Positions 1 through 9,463 of a stretch of 44,633 nucleotides of DNA are shown here, piece by piece (within the stretch, counting starts at the first letter, position 1; the number at the start of each line of letters is the position of its first letter). The notes under the pieces were generated by a model. That model made no database searches and was not told the origin of the DNA. It saw only the letters and a program-made list of their open reading frames with translations. The DNA comes from Clostridium homopropionicum DSM 5847 (lineage in GTDB: Bacteria; Bacillota; Clostridia; Clostridiales; Clostridiaceae). The stretch spans positions 388,639 to 433,271 of the forward strand of contig NZ_LHUR01000042.1 in NCBI RefSeq assembly GCF_001263795.1, in the 5' to 3' direction. Position numbers and translations under genes: made by a program.

Positions 1-284
1 ACTTATTGGACGTGACTTATGCACTTTCCTATTTTAACATCTCTAATGAACACAATAAGGTAGTGGAGGGAACTGGAGAAATTGAAAAACTTTCTATTCC
101 AACTCTTATAATTCACGGAGACAAGGATAAAATAGTACCTCTGCCTGTAGCAAGAAAAACGAAGGAAATGATAGGTGACAATGCAAAGCTTGTTGTACTT
201 GAAAATTGCGGACATTCTCCTATAATTGATAAGCTAGATGAATTAATAAGCTTAATAATTGAATTCGCAAATAGAGCTTACTAA
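1..284 (+). CDS. alpha/beta hydrolase, C-terminal part (5' end outside window)
   Basis: This is the last ~93 codons of an alpha/beta-fold hydrolase; the reading frame is open to the left edge, so the start lies outside the window. The visible part has the two late catalytic landmarks of the family: the acid in IIHGDKDKIVP, which follows a beta strand, and the histidine in LENCGHSP near the end. These match proline iminopeptidase or lysophospholipase-like hydrolases, but the nucleophile elbow that would help to name the substrate is missing. A strong hairpin follows the stop codon. Family call is secure, substrate unknown. Confidence 0.8.
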   Translation, partial: LLDVTYALSYFNISNEHNKVVEGTGEIEKLSIPTLIIHGDKDKIVPLPVARKTKEMIGDNAKLVVLENCGHSPIIDKLDELISLIIEFANRAY

Positions 285-302
285 TAACACTTAATTAAAA
301 AG

Positions 303-355
303 AGCTAAGTTTTAGGTTATGCCAATTATAACCTAAAGCTTAGCTTCTTATTTTT
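303..355. terminator. bidirectional terminator between hydrolase and HD-domain gene
   Basis: A near-perfect inverted repeat (AGCTAAG...TTAT pairing with ATAACC...CTTAGCT, arms 303-320 and about 327-345) sits between two convergent genes and is followed by a T-rich run on the + strand and preceded by an A-run that acts as a U tract for the minus strand. Confidence 0.85.
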
Positions 356-1345
356 CTATAAATTTACTTCTACAATAAATAAAGTTAAGTTACTCAATAA
401 ATTATAAAAATTGTATTTTCCATTTTCCTTTACTTGAACAATTGGTCTTGTAGCTGAATCCTTATTTTGTGCTATAACAACAGCATCTTGTCCATTATTT
501 AGCTTAACTGAAAGTCCATTAGGATAGCAATATATAGTGTTTATGAAATCCTTATAAATTTCTTCATCGTAACTGTTTCCTGCTTCTGCAGTTATTCTCT
601 CCAAAGCTACGTGAGGAAGTATTCCCTTTTCATCATTTATGTATTTTACATAGGCATTACATATACTTACTATCTTAGAAAACTCAAATATTTTATCCTC
701 CTTAATACCTAAAGGGCCTGATCCGTCCTTCTTTTCATAAAGCTCATAAATACACATATAGGAGGTTGGACTAAATAGAGTATTGCTCTTTAATAGCTGA
801 TATCCTATTTTAGTATGCTCCTGTCCTTTTGTAAAAAGCTTACCAATGTCATGTAGTAAAGCTCCTATAGCCAGATTAATAAGCTTTCTTTCATTAAGCT
901 TTCTTCGAATTCCAATCATTATTGAATATATTGTAACATCTATAGAATGATTACATAGCTTAGCTATATCATCCTTTGGCACTAAATTATTTATTAATAC
1001 TGCATTTTCAGATAAGTTTATATTCTCTAATATTTCTTTAATAATTTGAGAAACCTTAGAATAATTTACATTCTGAGTTTTTAATGCCTCCTCAAATACT
1101 TCCCTTAAAGACTTAGTAAGTCCTAGTCTAATTGTAGTAGGTATTATTTCTTGAAGAGTAACTTGATCATTACCATCATCTATATAAATAGTCCTCATTC
1201 CTATATTTCTTAATCTCTTAATAGTTAACTCAGAAAGATTGCTGCCTTTTTTCAAAAACATAACTCCATCTTCTGTATATATACTACTTCCCAGCTTCTC
1301 TCCCACCAGTTTACTGCTTAATATTACCAGCTTCATCTTATTCAT
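356..1345 (-). CDS. HD-GYP-like protein with degenerate active site
   Basis: The 329-residue protein has an N-terminal segment (about 1-60) of the type that precedes clostridial HD-GYP domains, then an HD domain: H133, H165-D166 in HDIGK, and H177 are kept. The family's signature HHE..DGSGYP block is here ELYEKKDGSGPLG (201-213), so both histidines are replaced by Leu-Tyr and the GYP tyrosine is gone. Active HD-GYP proteins hydrolyse cyclic-di-GMP using those metal ligands. I infer a weak or inactive phosphodiesterase, perhaps a nucleotide sensor. Start may be Met1 or Met4; an AAAGG ribosome site fits either. It lies downstream of the mutS-like gene on the same strand and could be co-transcribed. 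Confidence 0.8.
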   Translation of the reverse strand: MNKMKLVILSSKLVGEKLGSSIYTEDGVMFLKKGSNLSELTIKRLRNIGMRTIYIDDGNDQVTLQEIIPTTIRLGLTKSLREVFEEALKTQNVNYSKVSQIIKEILENINLSENAVLINNLVPKDDIAKLCNHSIDVTIYSIMIGIRRKLNERKLINLAIGALLHDIGKLFTKGQEHTKIGYQLLKSNTLFSPTSYMCIYELYEKKDGSGPLGIKEDKIFEFSKIVSICNAYVKYINDEKGILPHVALERITAEAGNSYDEEIYKDFINTIYCYPNGLSVKLNNGQDAVVIAQNKDSATRPIVQVKENGKYNFYNLLSNLTLFIVEVNL

Positions 1346-1461
1346 CCTTTCCTTCTATGTAAAAGTAAAATTTTTGCAAAAATCCTTGAATATTCATAAA
1401 TATTATAATATATTTAGTATAACATATTGAACAAGAAATGAGAAACTCATTAAATTTATCT

Positions 1462-3264
1462 TTATGTGTCAATTCCTATCATTCTTATTAAATAAAGCGC
1501 ATTTTTTGTTGTAGAAATTCCCTCTCTCAATTTATAATCAAAATTAATTTTGTTAGCTTTATAAAACTCTCTAAAATGGTAGTTCTTCACTTTTCCATTA
1601 CTTTGTTTCTCCAATTCCCCCAGTTCCAAATCATGGGTTGATACAAGCCCAGCAGCTCCCTTTTCCCTAAGCCTATTTATAAGCACCTTGGCTCCTGTGT
1701 GCCTGTCTACAGAGTTAGTACCTTTAAATATTTCATCTAGTAAGAAAAAAACCTTGCTTTGAGATTTCGTGGCTTCCACTATTTTTTTTACTCTTAGCAG
1801 CTCTGCATAAAAAGAAGATATATTTTTATCTAAATTATCGCTAATTCTCATGCAGGTGTATATATTCATTATAGGGCAGGTAAATTCCTTTGCACATACG
1901 GGAGCCCCCATATAAGCTAAGACTAAATTAATACCGACAGTTCTTAGAAAAGTACTTTTACCTGACATATTAGAGCCTGTTATTAGCAAAACTTCCGTAG
2001 GTTTTTCCATTTTGAAATCATTACTTACTCTGTTAGAAGTAAGCAATGGATGCCCCATTTCTTTTGCATGTATATTTAATAAATCTCCTTCTATCTTAGG
2101 CAATACAAAGCTTGGATTGTCATATTTAATAATGGCTAAGCTTGAAAGAGCTTCGAATTCTGCTATACTCTCTATCCAGCTTTGAAGATTTTTCCCACAC
2201 TGATTTTTCCATTGTTCAAGAGCAAACATACAATGATAATCCCATAGAGTAATAATATTTATAATAGCAAAGTATGCATTTCTTTTCATAGAAATCATTT
2301 CTGATATACTCGATAGTTTATTTATATATTTAGAGGCTTTGTTACCTTCCTCATCTATTAAATTGCTTTTCACTTTTTTTAAGTACTTTCCTTTAAATAC
2401 TTCTCCTTCAATAGCTGCTATCATACCATAGTATGATTTTATGCTATCTTCATATTTGTCTATAGTCCCCAAACTTGCAGCTCTGTCGTCATTTTTCCAC
2501 ATAAGTATAAGAATGTTTATCATTATAGCAAAGGAAGAAACATAATATGGAACACCCTCTACAATAAAGGGAAGTATCAAGACAATAATTGATAGTAAAG
2601 ATAGTCCCTTAAAAATTATTCTCAGACTTTTGCTGCAGTAAAACTTTTTTATATCCTTTGACCATTTAAATAAATCATCTATATCAATTACTTTTTCCGA
2701 TGCCATAACTCCTTCAGCAGTAAACTTTTGCCTCCAATCTAGTTTTTCAGCAAGTTCATTTATGGCTTCCTGTCTCTCATAAATCTCACTTATATTTTTA
2801 CAAGGCTTTTTCATAGCTTCGCTTAATCTTTTTCGCCCTAAAAAGGTACTTGCAGTATTAATCCACTGAAATAAGGATCCTCTTCCGAAAATATCTAAAT
2901 CTACAGAATAATTATGATCTTCTTCATAAAATTCTTCTCCTGTGTCCTTGAATTCTTTCCACTGCCCTTCAATTCTTTTCATTGAGTTTTCATTAATTTG
3001 ATACAAGCCTAGGGAGTATTTTTTCTCTTCTATTAGCTTGTTATGCTTCTTCACTAATATTATAAAAATACTTAAAAATATAATAAATAATCCCACTGAA
3101 AGAAAGTGTCTTTTTATCATATACAAAAAAATCGTAGCTACCACTCCCACCAAAAATATAACAAGTCTTAAATTACTTATTAGTGCAATAGTCCTTTGAT
3201 GCTTTTTTACTAAGCTGCTATAATACTCTTTTCTTTTCTCATATTCATCTTTTATCTTCTCCAA
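1462..3264 (-). CDS. MutS-family ATPase with membrane segments
   Basis: 600 residues. The C-terminal third is a MutS-type ABC ATPase: Walker A GSNMSGKST (430-438), Walker B FFLLDE (506-511), and STHD (542-545), which corresponds to the conserved switch histidine. There is no mismatch-binding N-terminal domain (no Phe-X-Glu motif). Instead there are two pairs of hydrophobic stretches (about 34-71 and 222-256) that look membrane-spanning. This matches a Firmicute group of short MutS-related proteins of unknown role, distinct from MutS1 and MutS2. The start codon overlaps the 3' end of the Lrp-type gene by 20 bases, so the two are translationally linked. A role in DNA repair should not be assumed. 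Confidence 0.85.
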   Translation of the reverse strand: MEKIKDEYEKRKEYYSSLVKKHQRTIALISNLRLVIFLVGVVATIFLYMIKRHFLSVGLFIIFLSIFIILVKKHNKLIEEKKYSLGLYQINENSMKRIEGQWKEFKDTGEEFYEEDHNYSVDLDIFGRGSLFQWINTASTFLGRKRLSEAMKKPCKNISEIYERQEAINELAEKLDWRQKFTAEGVMASEKVIDIDDLFKWSKDIKKFYCSKSLRIIFKGLSLLSIIVLILPFIVEGVPYYVSSFAIMINILILMWKNDDRAASLGTIDKYEDSIKSYYGMIAAIEGEVFKGKYLKKVKSNLIDEEGNKASKYINKLSSISEMISMKRNAYFAIINIITLWDYHCMFALEQWKNQCGKNLQSWIESIAEFEALSSLAIIKYDNPSFVLPKIEGDLLNIHAKEMGHPLLTSNRVSNDFKMEKPTEVLLITGSNMSGKSTFLRTVGINLVLAYMGAPVCAKEFTCPIMNIYTCMRISDNLDKNISSFYAELLRVKKIVEATKSQSKVFFLLDEIFKGTNSVDRHTGAKVLINRLREKGAAGLVSTHDLELGELEKQSNGKVKNYHFREFYKANKINFDYKLREGISTTKNALYLIRMIGIDT

Positions 3265-3721
3265 ATTGCAACCCCCTATCTAAAAAACAATTTAAATTTT
3301 CTTCTATTTTAACCTCTGAAAAAACAATACTAGTTGATGTTACAGCAAAAGAGGAAATGCTATTTATAAATTTCTCTATATCCTCTAGCCTTGAAACTGA
3401 AAGTTTCACAATAAAACAGGCGTCTCCCGCAACTCTATAGCAAAATTCACTTCCTGGATAATCTGCAATAAATCTTTTGAATCTTTCATATTCTCCATTT
3501 CTCATTGTAACCTTAATTATACATTCAATAGAAAGACCAAGCTTCTTTTTATTTATTTTTATAGTGTAACCTTCGATTATTCCATTTTCCTCTAGTCGTC
3601 TAACTCTTTCTGTTACAGAAGGAGGTGAAAGATTAATTCTTTTAGAAAGTTCTCTAATAGATAATCTGCTATCCTTCTGAAGCTGAGACAATATATTTAT
3701 ATCAATTTCATCAATTTTCAT
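3245..3721 (-). CDS. Lrp/AsnC-family transcriptional regulator
   Basis: 158 residues from the chosen start MKIDEIDINIL. An AsnC-type winged helix-turn-helix (about 4-60, LSIRELSKRINLSPPSVTERVRRLEENG) is followed by a RAM/ligand domain (about 65-150) that usually binds an amino acid and builds octamers. The open frame extends 36 codons further upstream, but the start at 3721 is preceded by AAGGGGGG at good spacing and matches the family N-terminus. It overlaps the next gene (mutS-like) by 20 bases and is divergent from the CMD-like gene, so it may control that gene or itself; the ligand cannot be told. Confidence 0.9.
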   Translation of the reverse strand: MKIDEIDINILSQLQKDSRLSIRELSKRINLSPPSVTERVRRLEENGIIEGYTIKINKKKLGLSIECIIKVTMRNGEYERFKRFIADYPGSEFCYRVAGDACFIVKLSVSRLEDIEKFINSISSFAVTSTSIVFSEVKIEENLNCFLDRGLQFGEDKR

Positions 3722-3856
3722 TATAGATATAACCCCCCTTAAATTTATGTCATATAGAATTAATATGTCATCATTATATTCTATACGAAATACAAATACT
3801 TTAATACATGTTCTATAATAAATTAACAAATTAATTACAATACTAGGAGGTACAAC

Positions 3857-4276
3857 ATGCCAAGAATAACTTTATCAAATTTTGGAACTACTCCCTTTCA
3901 ACAATTATTAGGACACAATAAAAATATACTTGAGAATTGGAATTCACTAGAGGAAGCTTTATTTAGCTCTTCTACATTTAGTCCGGAGCTAAAAGAAGAA
4001 GTTAGACGTAACCTAGCCTTTTTAAATAAATGCCCATATTGCATGGCTAAAGGAAAACCTAATGAGAATGAAACTAATTTAAAAATAACTGCTGCAGTTA
4101 GATTTATTAAAAGAGCTTATGAAAATGATTTTCTAATAAGTGAAGCTGATTTTGAAGAACTGAGAAAGAGCTTTAATGATAGTGAAATATCAGAGCTTTG
4201 TGCTCTAATCTGCTTTATAACAGCCTGCCAAAAGTTTGGAGCTTTATTAGACTTAGAAGCCAGCTGCAAAATATAA
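3857..4276 (+). CDS. carboxymuconolactone decarboxylase/AhpD-like small protein
   Basis: 139 residues, alpha-helical in character, with a CPYC motif (about 58-61) inside the stretch FLNKCPYCMAKGKP. A CxxC at the N-end of a helix is the redox site of AhpD-like members of the CMD family, which work in peroxide or thiol chemistry. The usual conserved histidine a few residues after CxxC is not evident here. Ribosome site AGGAGG lies just upstream of ATG. It is divergent from the Lrp gene and upstream of, but separately transcribed from, the nad operon. Family call is moderate; function unknown. Confidence 0.55.
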   Translation: MPRITLSNFGTTPFQQLLGHNKNILENWNSLEEALFSSSTFSPELKEEVRRNLAFLNKCPYCMAKGKPNENETNLKITAAVRFIKRAYENDFLISEADFEELRKSFNDSEISELCALICFITACQKFGALLDLEASCKI

Positions 4277-4312
4277 AATTGTATTTGAACAACAATGGAA
4301 AGTTTTCTCGTA

Positions 4313-4341
4313 TTGAATTCATCTTATTATGGTGCTATACT
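4313..4341 (+). promoter_or_regulatory. sigma-A promoter of the nadABC operon
   Basis: TTGAAT (4313-4318) and TATACT (4336-4341) are separated by exactly 17 bases. Transcription would begin within the palindrome that starts at the next base, 4342. Confidence 0.8.
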
Positions 4342-4371
4342 TATTTACAGGTGTATATACACCTGTAAATA
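4342..4371. promoter_or_regulatory. 30-bp perfect palindrome, probable NiaR-type operator for nadABC
   Basis: The sequence from 4342 to 4371 equals its own reverse complement over all 30 bases; its core is ACAGGTGTATATACACCTGT. It begins one base after the -10 box and ends 21 bases before the nadA start, so a bound protein would block initiation. In Firmicutes de novo NAD genes are commonly repressed by the niacin-responsive regulator NiaR (YrxA). That the regulator is NiaR is inference; its gene is not in the window. Confidence 0.85.
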
Positions 4372-4392
4372 ACATTACAAGGTGGTGTAAAT

Positions 4393-5304
4393 ATGAGTAA
4401 AGCACTTAAAGATAAAATATTGCAATTAAAAAAAGAAAGACAAGCTATTATCCTTGCTCATTACTATCAAATACCTGAGATTCAGGAAATTGCTGATGCA
4501 GTAGGGGATTCTTATAATTTAAGTAAAATTGCTCAAGGCTGCAGCGAGCAGGTTGTAATGTTCTGTGGAGTAAGATTTATGGCTGAAAGTGCAAAAATCC
4601 TATCTCCAGAAAAAACAATTTTACTTCCTGCTGCAAATGCTGGCTGCCCTATGGCCGATATGGCAGCCTATGAAGATCTTTTAGAGTTACAAAAGGAGCA
4701 TCCAAATGCAGCTACTGTTTCATATATTAATTCCTCTACAGAAGTTAAAGCCATTTCTGATGTTTGTGTCACTTCCTCAAGTGCTACAAAAATAATAGAA
4801 AATCTTAATGTGGATGAAATTATTTTCTTACCTGATAAGAATCTTGGAGGATATATTGCAGAGCAGTTCCCTAATAAAAAATTCATATTTTGGAATGGTT
4901 ATTGTGTAGTTCATTCTAGAATCTCTCCTGAGGATGTATTAAAGATGAAAGATAAAATAAAAGATATTGTAGTACTAGTTCATCCTGAATGTGAAGCACC
5001 TGTTAGAAAGCTGGCAGACTTTATTGGAAGTACAGGAGAAATCATTAAACATGCAACGGAGTCTTCTTCTAATAACTTTTTAATAGTTACAGAAGAAGGG
5101 GTTATACATCAGCTTAAAAAACACAACCCTGATAAAAACTTCTATATTCCAGGTGAAGGCATGACCTGTGTTAACATGAAAAAGACAACTCTAAAAAATG
5201 TTTATGAGGGACTTTTAAATATGCAGCATCAAATTGAAATTGATGAAGAAATTAGAATAAAGGCATATAATGCTTTAAATAATATGCATAAATTATCGAG
5301 GTGA
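4393..5304 (+). CDS. nadA: quinolinate synthase NadA
   Basis: 303 residues, normal for the short NadA type. It condenses iminoaspartate with dihydroxyacetone phosphate to quinolinate using a [4Fe-4S] cluster. The three cluster cysteines at the expected spacing are C85 (NAGCPMAD), C171 (NGYCVVH) and C259 (GMTCVNMKK). The family motifs LAHYYQ (21-26), HPEC (197-200) and IPGEGMTCVNMK are all present. Ribosome site AAGGTGG sits before ATG. It is first in the operon nadA-nadB-nadC, with 6 bases to nadB, behind the promoter and palindromic operator at 4313-4371. Confidence 0.97.
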   Translation: MSKALKDKILQLKKERQAIILAHYYQIPEIQEIADAVGDSYNLSKIAQGCSEQVVMFCGVRFMAESAKILSPEKTILLPAANAGCPMADMAAYEDLLELQKEHPNAATVSYINSSTEVKAISDVCVTSSSATKIIENLNVDEIIFLPDKNLGGYIAEQFPNKKFIFWNGYCVVHSRISPEDVLKMKDKIKDIVVLVHPECEAPVRKLADFIGSTGEIIKHATESSSNNFLIVTEEGVIHQLKKHNPDKNFYIPGEGMTCVNMKKTTLKNVYEGLLNMQHQIEIDEEIRIKAYNALNNMHKLSR

Positions 5305-5310
5305 TATTGT

Positions 5311-6612
5311 ATGGATATTTATTTTGATGTTTTAATTGTAGGTTCAGGGGTTTCCGGTTTATACTGTGCCTTGAACCTGTCTCCTGATTTAAACATTTTA
5401 GTTGTTTCAAAATCAAAGCTTGATGAAACAAATACTTCTCTTGCTCAAGGTGGTATCTCAACTGCACGAAACACAGAGGATTTCCCTCTATTTCTTCAGG
5501 ATACTCTTAAGGCAGGCAAATATGAAAATGATAGGGAATCAGTAAAAATACTTGTGAGAGAATCCATAGAAAACATTCAAAATATTTTAACTCTAGGGGT
5601 TAACCTTGATAGATCTGAAAATGGGTTATTTTATACTCGTGAAGGAGCTCATAGTAAAAATAGAATAGTTCATTATAAGGACAAGACAGGCAAGGCAGTT
5701 GAGGATTCTTTAATAAAGAATGTTAAAAACCGCAATAATATAGTCACCTTGGAGGATGCCTGCCTTACTGATCTTATAAGATCAGGCAATACCTGTGTAG
5801 GCGCAGTTGTTTTTAAGGAAAATGAACAAATAAACATTCATTCAAAAGTAGTTGTTTTAGCTACAGGAGGAATTGGAGGACTATTCTATAATTCTACAAA
5901 CAGGAGATTTTTAGTAGGAGATGGCATATCCATTGCATTGAAAAATAATATAAATGTAGAAAATCTGCAATACATTCAATTCCATCCTACTGCCCTTTAT
6001 GATGAAAATTCAAAGAGCAGAAGATTTTTAATTTCTGAGTCTGTCCGTGGTGAAGGTGGAAAGCTTCTGAATTCAAAGGGGCAAAGATTCGTAGATGAGC
6101 TTTTGCCAAGAGATGTTGTATCAAAGGCAATATTTAAGGAAATAAAGGAGTCTGGTGTTCCTTATGTGAACCTTGATATTTCCTTTCTTAATAAGAATTA
6201 TATAATGAACAGATTCCCAACAATCTTCAATGAATGTTTAAAGAAAGGAATTGATATCACTCATGATCCAATTCCCGTTTCCCCTGCGCAACATTATCTT
6301 ATGGGCGGCATTAAGGTAGATTATAATTCTAAGACCTCCATGAACAATTTGTATGCTGTAGGTGAGTCAAGCTGTACTGGAGTTCATGGTGCTAATAGAC
6401 TGGCAAGTAATTCCTTGCTAGAAGGCCTTGTATTTTCTAGAAGAGCTGCTAATTCAATAAATGAGAAAATACATTATACAGGCCTTATAAATGTTCAAGT
6501 ACCAAGAGCCTCATTATCTCCTGATGCTTTAATGAAAGAAAATAAAAATATTATAATTAATGAATTAAAAAGGAGGTCAAAGGAATTAGATGATGAACTA
6601 TTTGATAATTGA
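5311..6612 (+). CDS. nadB: L-aspartate oxidase NadB (short form)
   Basis: 433 residues, about 100 shorter than the usual ~530, the loss being at the C-terminal helical domain. It oxidises L-aspartate to iminoaspartate for NadA. Visible are the FAD-binding GSGVSGLYCAL near residue 11, SLAQGGIS (active-site loop), ELLPRDVVSKAI with the catalytic arginine, and HGANRLASNSLLE near the flavin. The stop overlaps the nadC start by 23 bases, so the short C-terminus is the true end rather than a frameshift; short NadB forms are known in clostridia. Confidence 0.95.
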   Translation: MDIYFDVLIVGSGVSGLYCALNLSPDLNILVVSKSKLDETNTSLAQGGISTARNTEDFPLFLQDTLKAGKYENDRESVKILVRESIENIQNILTLGVNLDRSENGLFYTREGAHSKNRIVHYKDKTGKAVEDSLIKNVKNRNNIVTLEDACLTDLIRSGNTCVGAVVFKENEQINIHSKVVVLATGGIGGLFYNSTNRRFLVGDGISIALKNNINVENLQYIQFHPTALYDENSKSRRFLISESVRGEGGKLLNSKGQRFVDELLPRDVVSKAIFKEIKESGVPYVNLDISFLNKNYIMNRFPTIFNECLKKGIDITHDPIPVSPAQHYLMGGIKVDYNSKTSMNNLYAVGESSCTGVHGANRLASNSLLEGLVFSRRAANSINEKIHYTGLINVQVPRASLSPDALMKENKNIIINELKRRSKELDDELFDN

Positions 6613-7429
6613 CAAAATAATTAGGGAAGCTTTAATTGAAGATATTCCTAATGAAGATATAACTTCAGCCTCTGTTATATCAAAAGATTCTCGCTGTACC
6701 GTAGATTTATTTTCTAAGGGAAACGGTATAATTGCTGGACTTGAAGTATTCGCCAGGGTCTTTACAATCTTAGGGGATGTTGAAATAGATTTTTATAAAA
6801 AAGATGGGGACGTGGTTGAGCCTAAAACTCTTATAGCTAAAATTAAGGGGAATACGAGGAATATACTAACCGGAGAAAGAACAGCCTTAAACCTTTTGCA
6901 AAGGATGAGCGGAATTGCTACTATTACTAATAAATTTACAGAAAAACTTCAAGGTACAAATACTAAATTATTGGATACAAGAAAAACCACTCCCAATTTA
7001 AGACTTCTTGAAAAATACTCAGTTACAATGGGAGGCGGACATAATCATAGATTTAATTTGTCCGACGGAATTCTTATTAAGGATAATCATATAAATGCTG
7101 CCGGTGGAATAAAAGAGGCTGTAAAAGCTGTAAAATCTTCTGCCTCTTTTGTTAGAAAAATAGAGGTAGAAACAGAAACCATAGCCATGGTGGAGGAAGC
7201 CTTGGAGGCAGGTGCTGATATAATAATGTTAGATAATATGGATTTAGAAACTATGAAAAAAGCTGTACAGATCATTAATGGTAAGGCAGCTGTAGAAGCT
7301 TCTGGCAATATCAATCTAAATAATATAAGAGAAGTAGCTGAAACAGGTGTTGACTATATTTCTGTAGGCAGCCTTACTCATTCAGCTCCAATTCTTGATT
7401 TAAGCATGAAAAACTTAGTAAATGAATAA
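6590..7429 (+). CDS. nadC: nicotinate-nucleotide pyrophosphorylase (carboxylating) NadC
   Basis: 279 residues, full length. It joins quinolinate and PRPP to give nicotinate mononucleotide with loss of CO2, the third step of de novo NAD synthesis. Motifs seen: GERTALNLLQRMSGIAT, LDTRKTTPNLR, GGGHNHRFNLSDGILIKDNH, EVETETIAMVEEAL and IIMLDNM, and a C-terminal VGSLTHSAP. ATG at 6590 is preceded by AGGAGG (6571-6576) inside nadB, so the 23-base overlap implies coupled translation. A terminator hairpin follows directly. Confidence 0.97.
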   Translation: MMNYLIIDKIIREALIEDIPNEDITSASVISKDSRCTVDLFSKGNGIIAGLEVFARVFTILGDVEIDFYKKDGDVVEPKTLIAKIKGNTRNILTGERTALNLLQRMSGIATITNKFTEKLQGTNTKLLDTRKTTPNLRLLEKYSVTMGGGHNHRFNLSDGILIKDNHINAAGGIKEAVKAVKSSASFVRKIEVETETIAMVEEALEAGADIIMLDNMDLETMKKAVQIINGKAAVEASGNINLNNIREVAETGVDYISVGSLTHSAPILDLSMKNLVNE

Positions 7430-7432
7430 TTT

Positions 7433-7475
7433 AAAGCTGGAGATAAGTAAGTTATATGTACCTATCTCCAGCTTT
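7433..7475. terminator. terminator after nadC, shared with htpG
   Basis: Arms AAAGCTGGAGATA (7433-7445) and TATCTCCAGCTTT (7463-7475) are exact complements. It lies between convergent nadC and htpG. Confidence 0.85.
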
Positions 7476-7494
7476 ATTAAACTTTAAAAAATAT

Positions 7495-9375
7495 TTATAA
7501 CATTATTTTGCACATATTATTTGTAAATTCTACAGGGTCTTCTATAGGTAATCCCTCAATAAGCAATGCTTGATTATACAATAAGTCTGTGTAAAGATTA
7601 AGTTTATCTTTATCTTTTTCAAAGGCTTCCTTTAAGGCTTTAAACACTTGATGATTTGCATTAATTTCCAAAATCTTATCTGCCTTAATATTTTCGTTAT
7701 TAGGCATAGCTTTTAATATTTTCTCCATTTCGATTGAAAGCTCGCCTTCGTTTGATAAACATACAGGGTGATTCTTCAATCTCTTTGACACTCTAACGTC
7801 TTTAACTTTACCAGCTAAAAGCTTTTTCATGCTTTCAAATAATTCTTTGTTTTCTTTATCATCTTGGCTAGAGTTATTTTCATTTTCATCCTGCTCTATA
7901 CCTAAGTCACCGCTTGATACAGATTTAAATTCCTTTTCTTTGTATGTCATTAACATTCTTATAGCGAATTCATCTACATCATCAGTAAAGTATAGTATTT
8001 CATATCCCTTATCTAATAAAAGTTCTGTTTGAGGAAGCTTTTCAATTCTTTCAATTGATTCTCCTGCCGCATAATAAATATATTTTTGTTCTGCAGTCAT
8101 TCTAGAAATATATTCATCTAAGGTTACCATCTTCTTTTCTTTTGATGAATAGAACATTAATAAGTCCTGCAACACGTCTTTATTGCTTCCAAACTCACTG
8201 TATATTCCATATTTTAGTTGTCTTCCAAAGGACTGATAGAATTTTTCATATTTATCTCTTTCATTTTTCAACAAGCTTTCTAATTCGCTTTTGATCTTTG
8301 TTTTTATATTTTTAGCAATAAGTTTTAGTTGTCTATCATGCTGTAATATTTCTCTAGAGATGTTAAGAGACAAGTCTTCTGAATCAACTATACCTTTTAC
8401 AAAGCCAAAGTAGTCAGGCAATAAGTCTGCACATTTATTCATTATTAAAACTCCATTAGAATAAAGTTCTAATCCTTTTTCATATTCCTTTGTATAAAAA
8501 TCATATGGAGTTTTTTCAGGAATAAACAAAATTGCATTATAACTAATGACACCTTCAACACTAGTGTGTATGTACTTTATTGGTTTATCAAAACCATAGT
8601 GCTTTTCAGAGTAAAATTTTTCATAGTCCTCTTGAGTAAGTTCATTCTTATTCTTTTTCCAAATAGGAACCATGCTATTTATAGTTTGTTCTTCTGTATA
8701 GTCTTCATACTCATTCTCAGTACCTTCTTTAAGTCTGCTGCGTGTTACATCCATTTTTATAGGGTATCTAATGAAATCTGAGTATTTCTTAATGATGGAT
8801 TTTAATTTATATTCTTCAAGGTACTCGTCAAAATTTTCATCCTCTGTATTTGCTTTTATCTTTAATATAATATCTGTACCTACAGTGTCTTTTTCGCAAG
8901 CTTCAATGGTATAACCTTCTACACCTTCTGATTCCCACTTATAAGCTTCATCACTGCCTAAAGCTTTGCTTATAACTGTAACAGTATCAGCTACCATAAA
9001 TGCTGAATAGAAACCTACACCAAACTGTCCTATTATATCATAGCCATCTTTCAATTCATTTTCCTTTTTAAAGCTTAAAGAACCACTTTTAGCTATAACT
9101 CCAAGATTATTTTCTAGTTCTTCTTTTGTCATTCCGATACCTGTATCAGAAATTTTAAGTATTTTGTTGTTTTTGTCTGATTCTACTCTAATATAATAAT
9201 CATCTTTTTTGAAGTTTAGAGAATTATCCGTTAATGCCTTGTAGTAAATCTTATCGATTGCGTCACTAGCATTAGAAATAAGTTCTCTTAAGAAAATTTC
9301 TCTATGAGTATAAATTGAGTTAATCATTAAATCTAATAATCTTTTAGATTCTGCTTTAAATTCTTTTCTTTCCAT
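7495..9375 (-). CDS. htpG: chaperone HtpG (Hsp90)
   Basis: 626 residues, the usual bacterial Hsp90 length. The GHKL ATPase domain (about 1-220) shows [18 protein letters not shown] and [11 protein letters not shown]; the middle and C-terminal dimerisation domains follow. It helps late folding and recovery of client proteins in the cytosol. The gene stands alone with a sigma-A promoter and a perfect CIRCE element in its leader, so it is under HrcA heat-shock control. Ribosome site AAGGAGAAGG lies before the ATG. An acidic linker near residues 493-510 ([16 protein letters not shown]) is like those in other clostridia. Confidence 0.97.
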   Translation of the reverse strand: MERKEFKAESKRLLDLMINSIYTHREIFLRELISNASDAIDKIYYKALTDNSLNFKKDDYYIRVESDKNNKILKISDTGIGMTKEELENNLGVIAKSGSLSFKKENELKDGYDIIGQFGVGFYSAFMVADTVTVISKALGSDEAYKWESEGVEGYTIEACEKDTVGTDIILKIKANTEDENFDEYLEEYKLKSIIKKYSDFIRYPIKMDVTRSRLKEGTENEYEDYTEEQTINSMVPIWKKNKNELTQEDYEKFYSEKHYGFDKPIKYIHTSVEGVISYNAILFIPEKTPYDFYTKEYEKGLELYSNGVLIMNKCADLLPDYFGFVKGIVDSEDLSLNISREILQHDRQLKLIAKNIKTKIKSELESLLKNERDKYEKFYQSFGRQLKYGIYSEFGSNKDVLQDLLMFYSSKEKKMVTLDEYISRMTAEQKYIYYAAGESIERIEKLPQTELLLDKGYEILYFTDDVDEFAIRMLMTYKEKEFKSVSSGDLGIEQDENENNSSQDDKENKELFESMKKLLAGKVKDVRVSKRLKNHPVCLSNEGELSIEMEKILKAMPNNENIKADKILEINANHQVFKALKEAFEKDKDKLNLYTDLLYNQALLIEGLPIEDPVEFTNNMCKIML

Positions 9376-9425
9376 AAAAACCTTCTCCTTTCAAAGAAAA
9401 AAATAAAACTGCTTTTACATAGTTG

Positions 9426-9452
9426 TTAGCACTCTTTTATCACGAGTGCTAA
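9426..9452. promoter_or_regulatory. CIRCE operator (HrcA binding site)
   Basis: TTAGCACTC, nine bases, GAGTGCTAA: a perfect match to CIRCE. It lies between the htpG promoter and the htpG start. CIRCE on htpG is not universal (in Bacillus subtilis htpG is not an HrcA target), so this is worth noting. Confidence 0.97.
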
Positions 9453-9463
9453 CTCTTAATTTT

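Noticed and set aside
7829-8781. Several plus-strand frames inside htpG
   Set aside because: They are antisense shadows of a highly conserved minus-strand gene.
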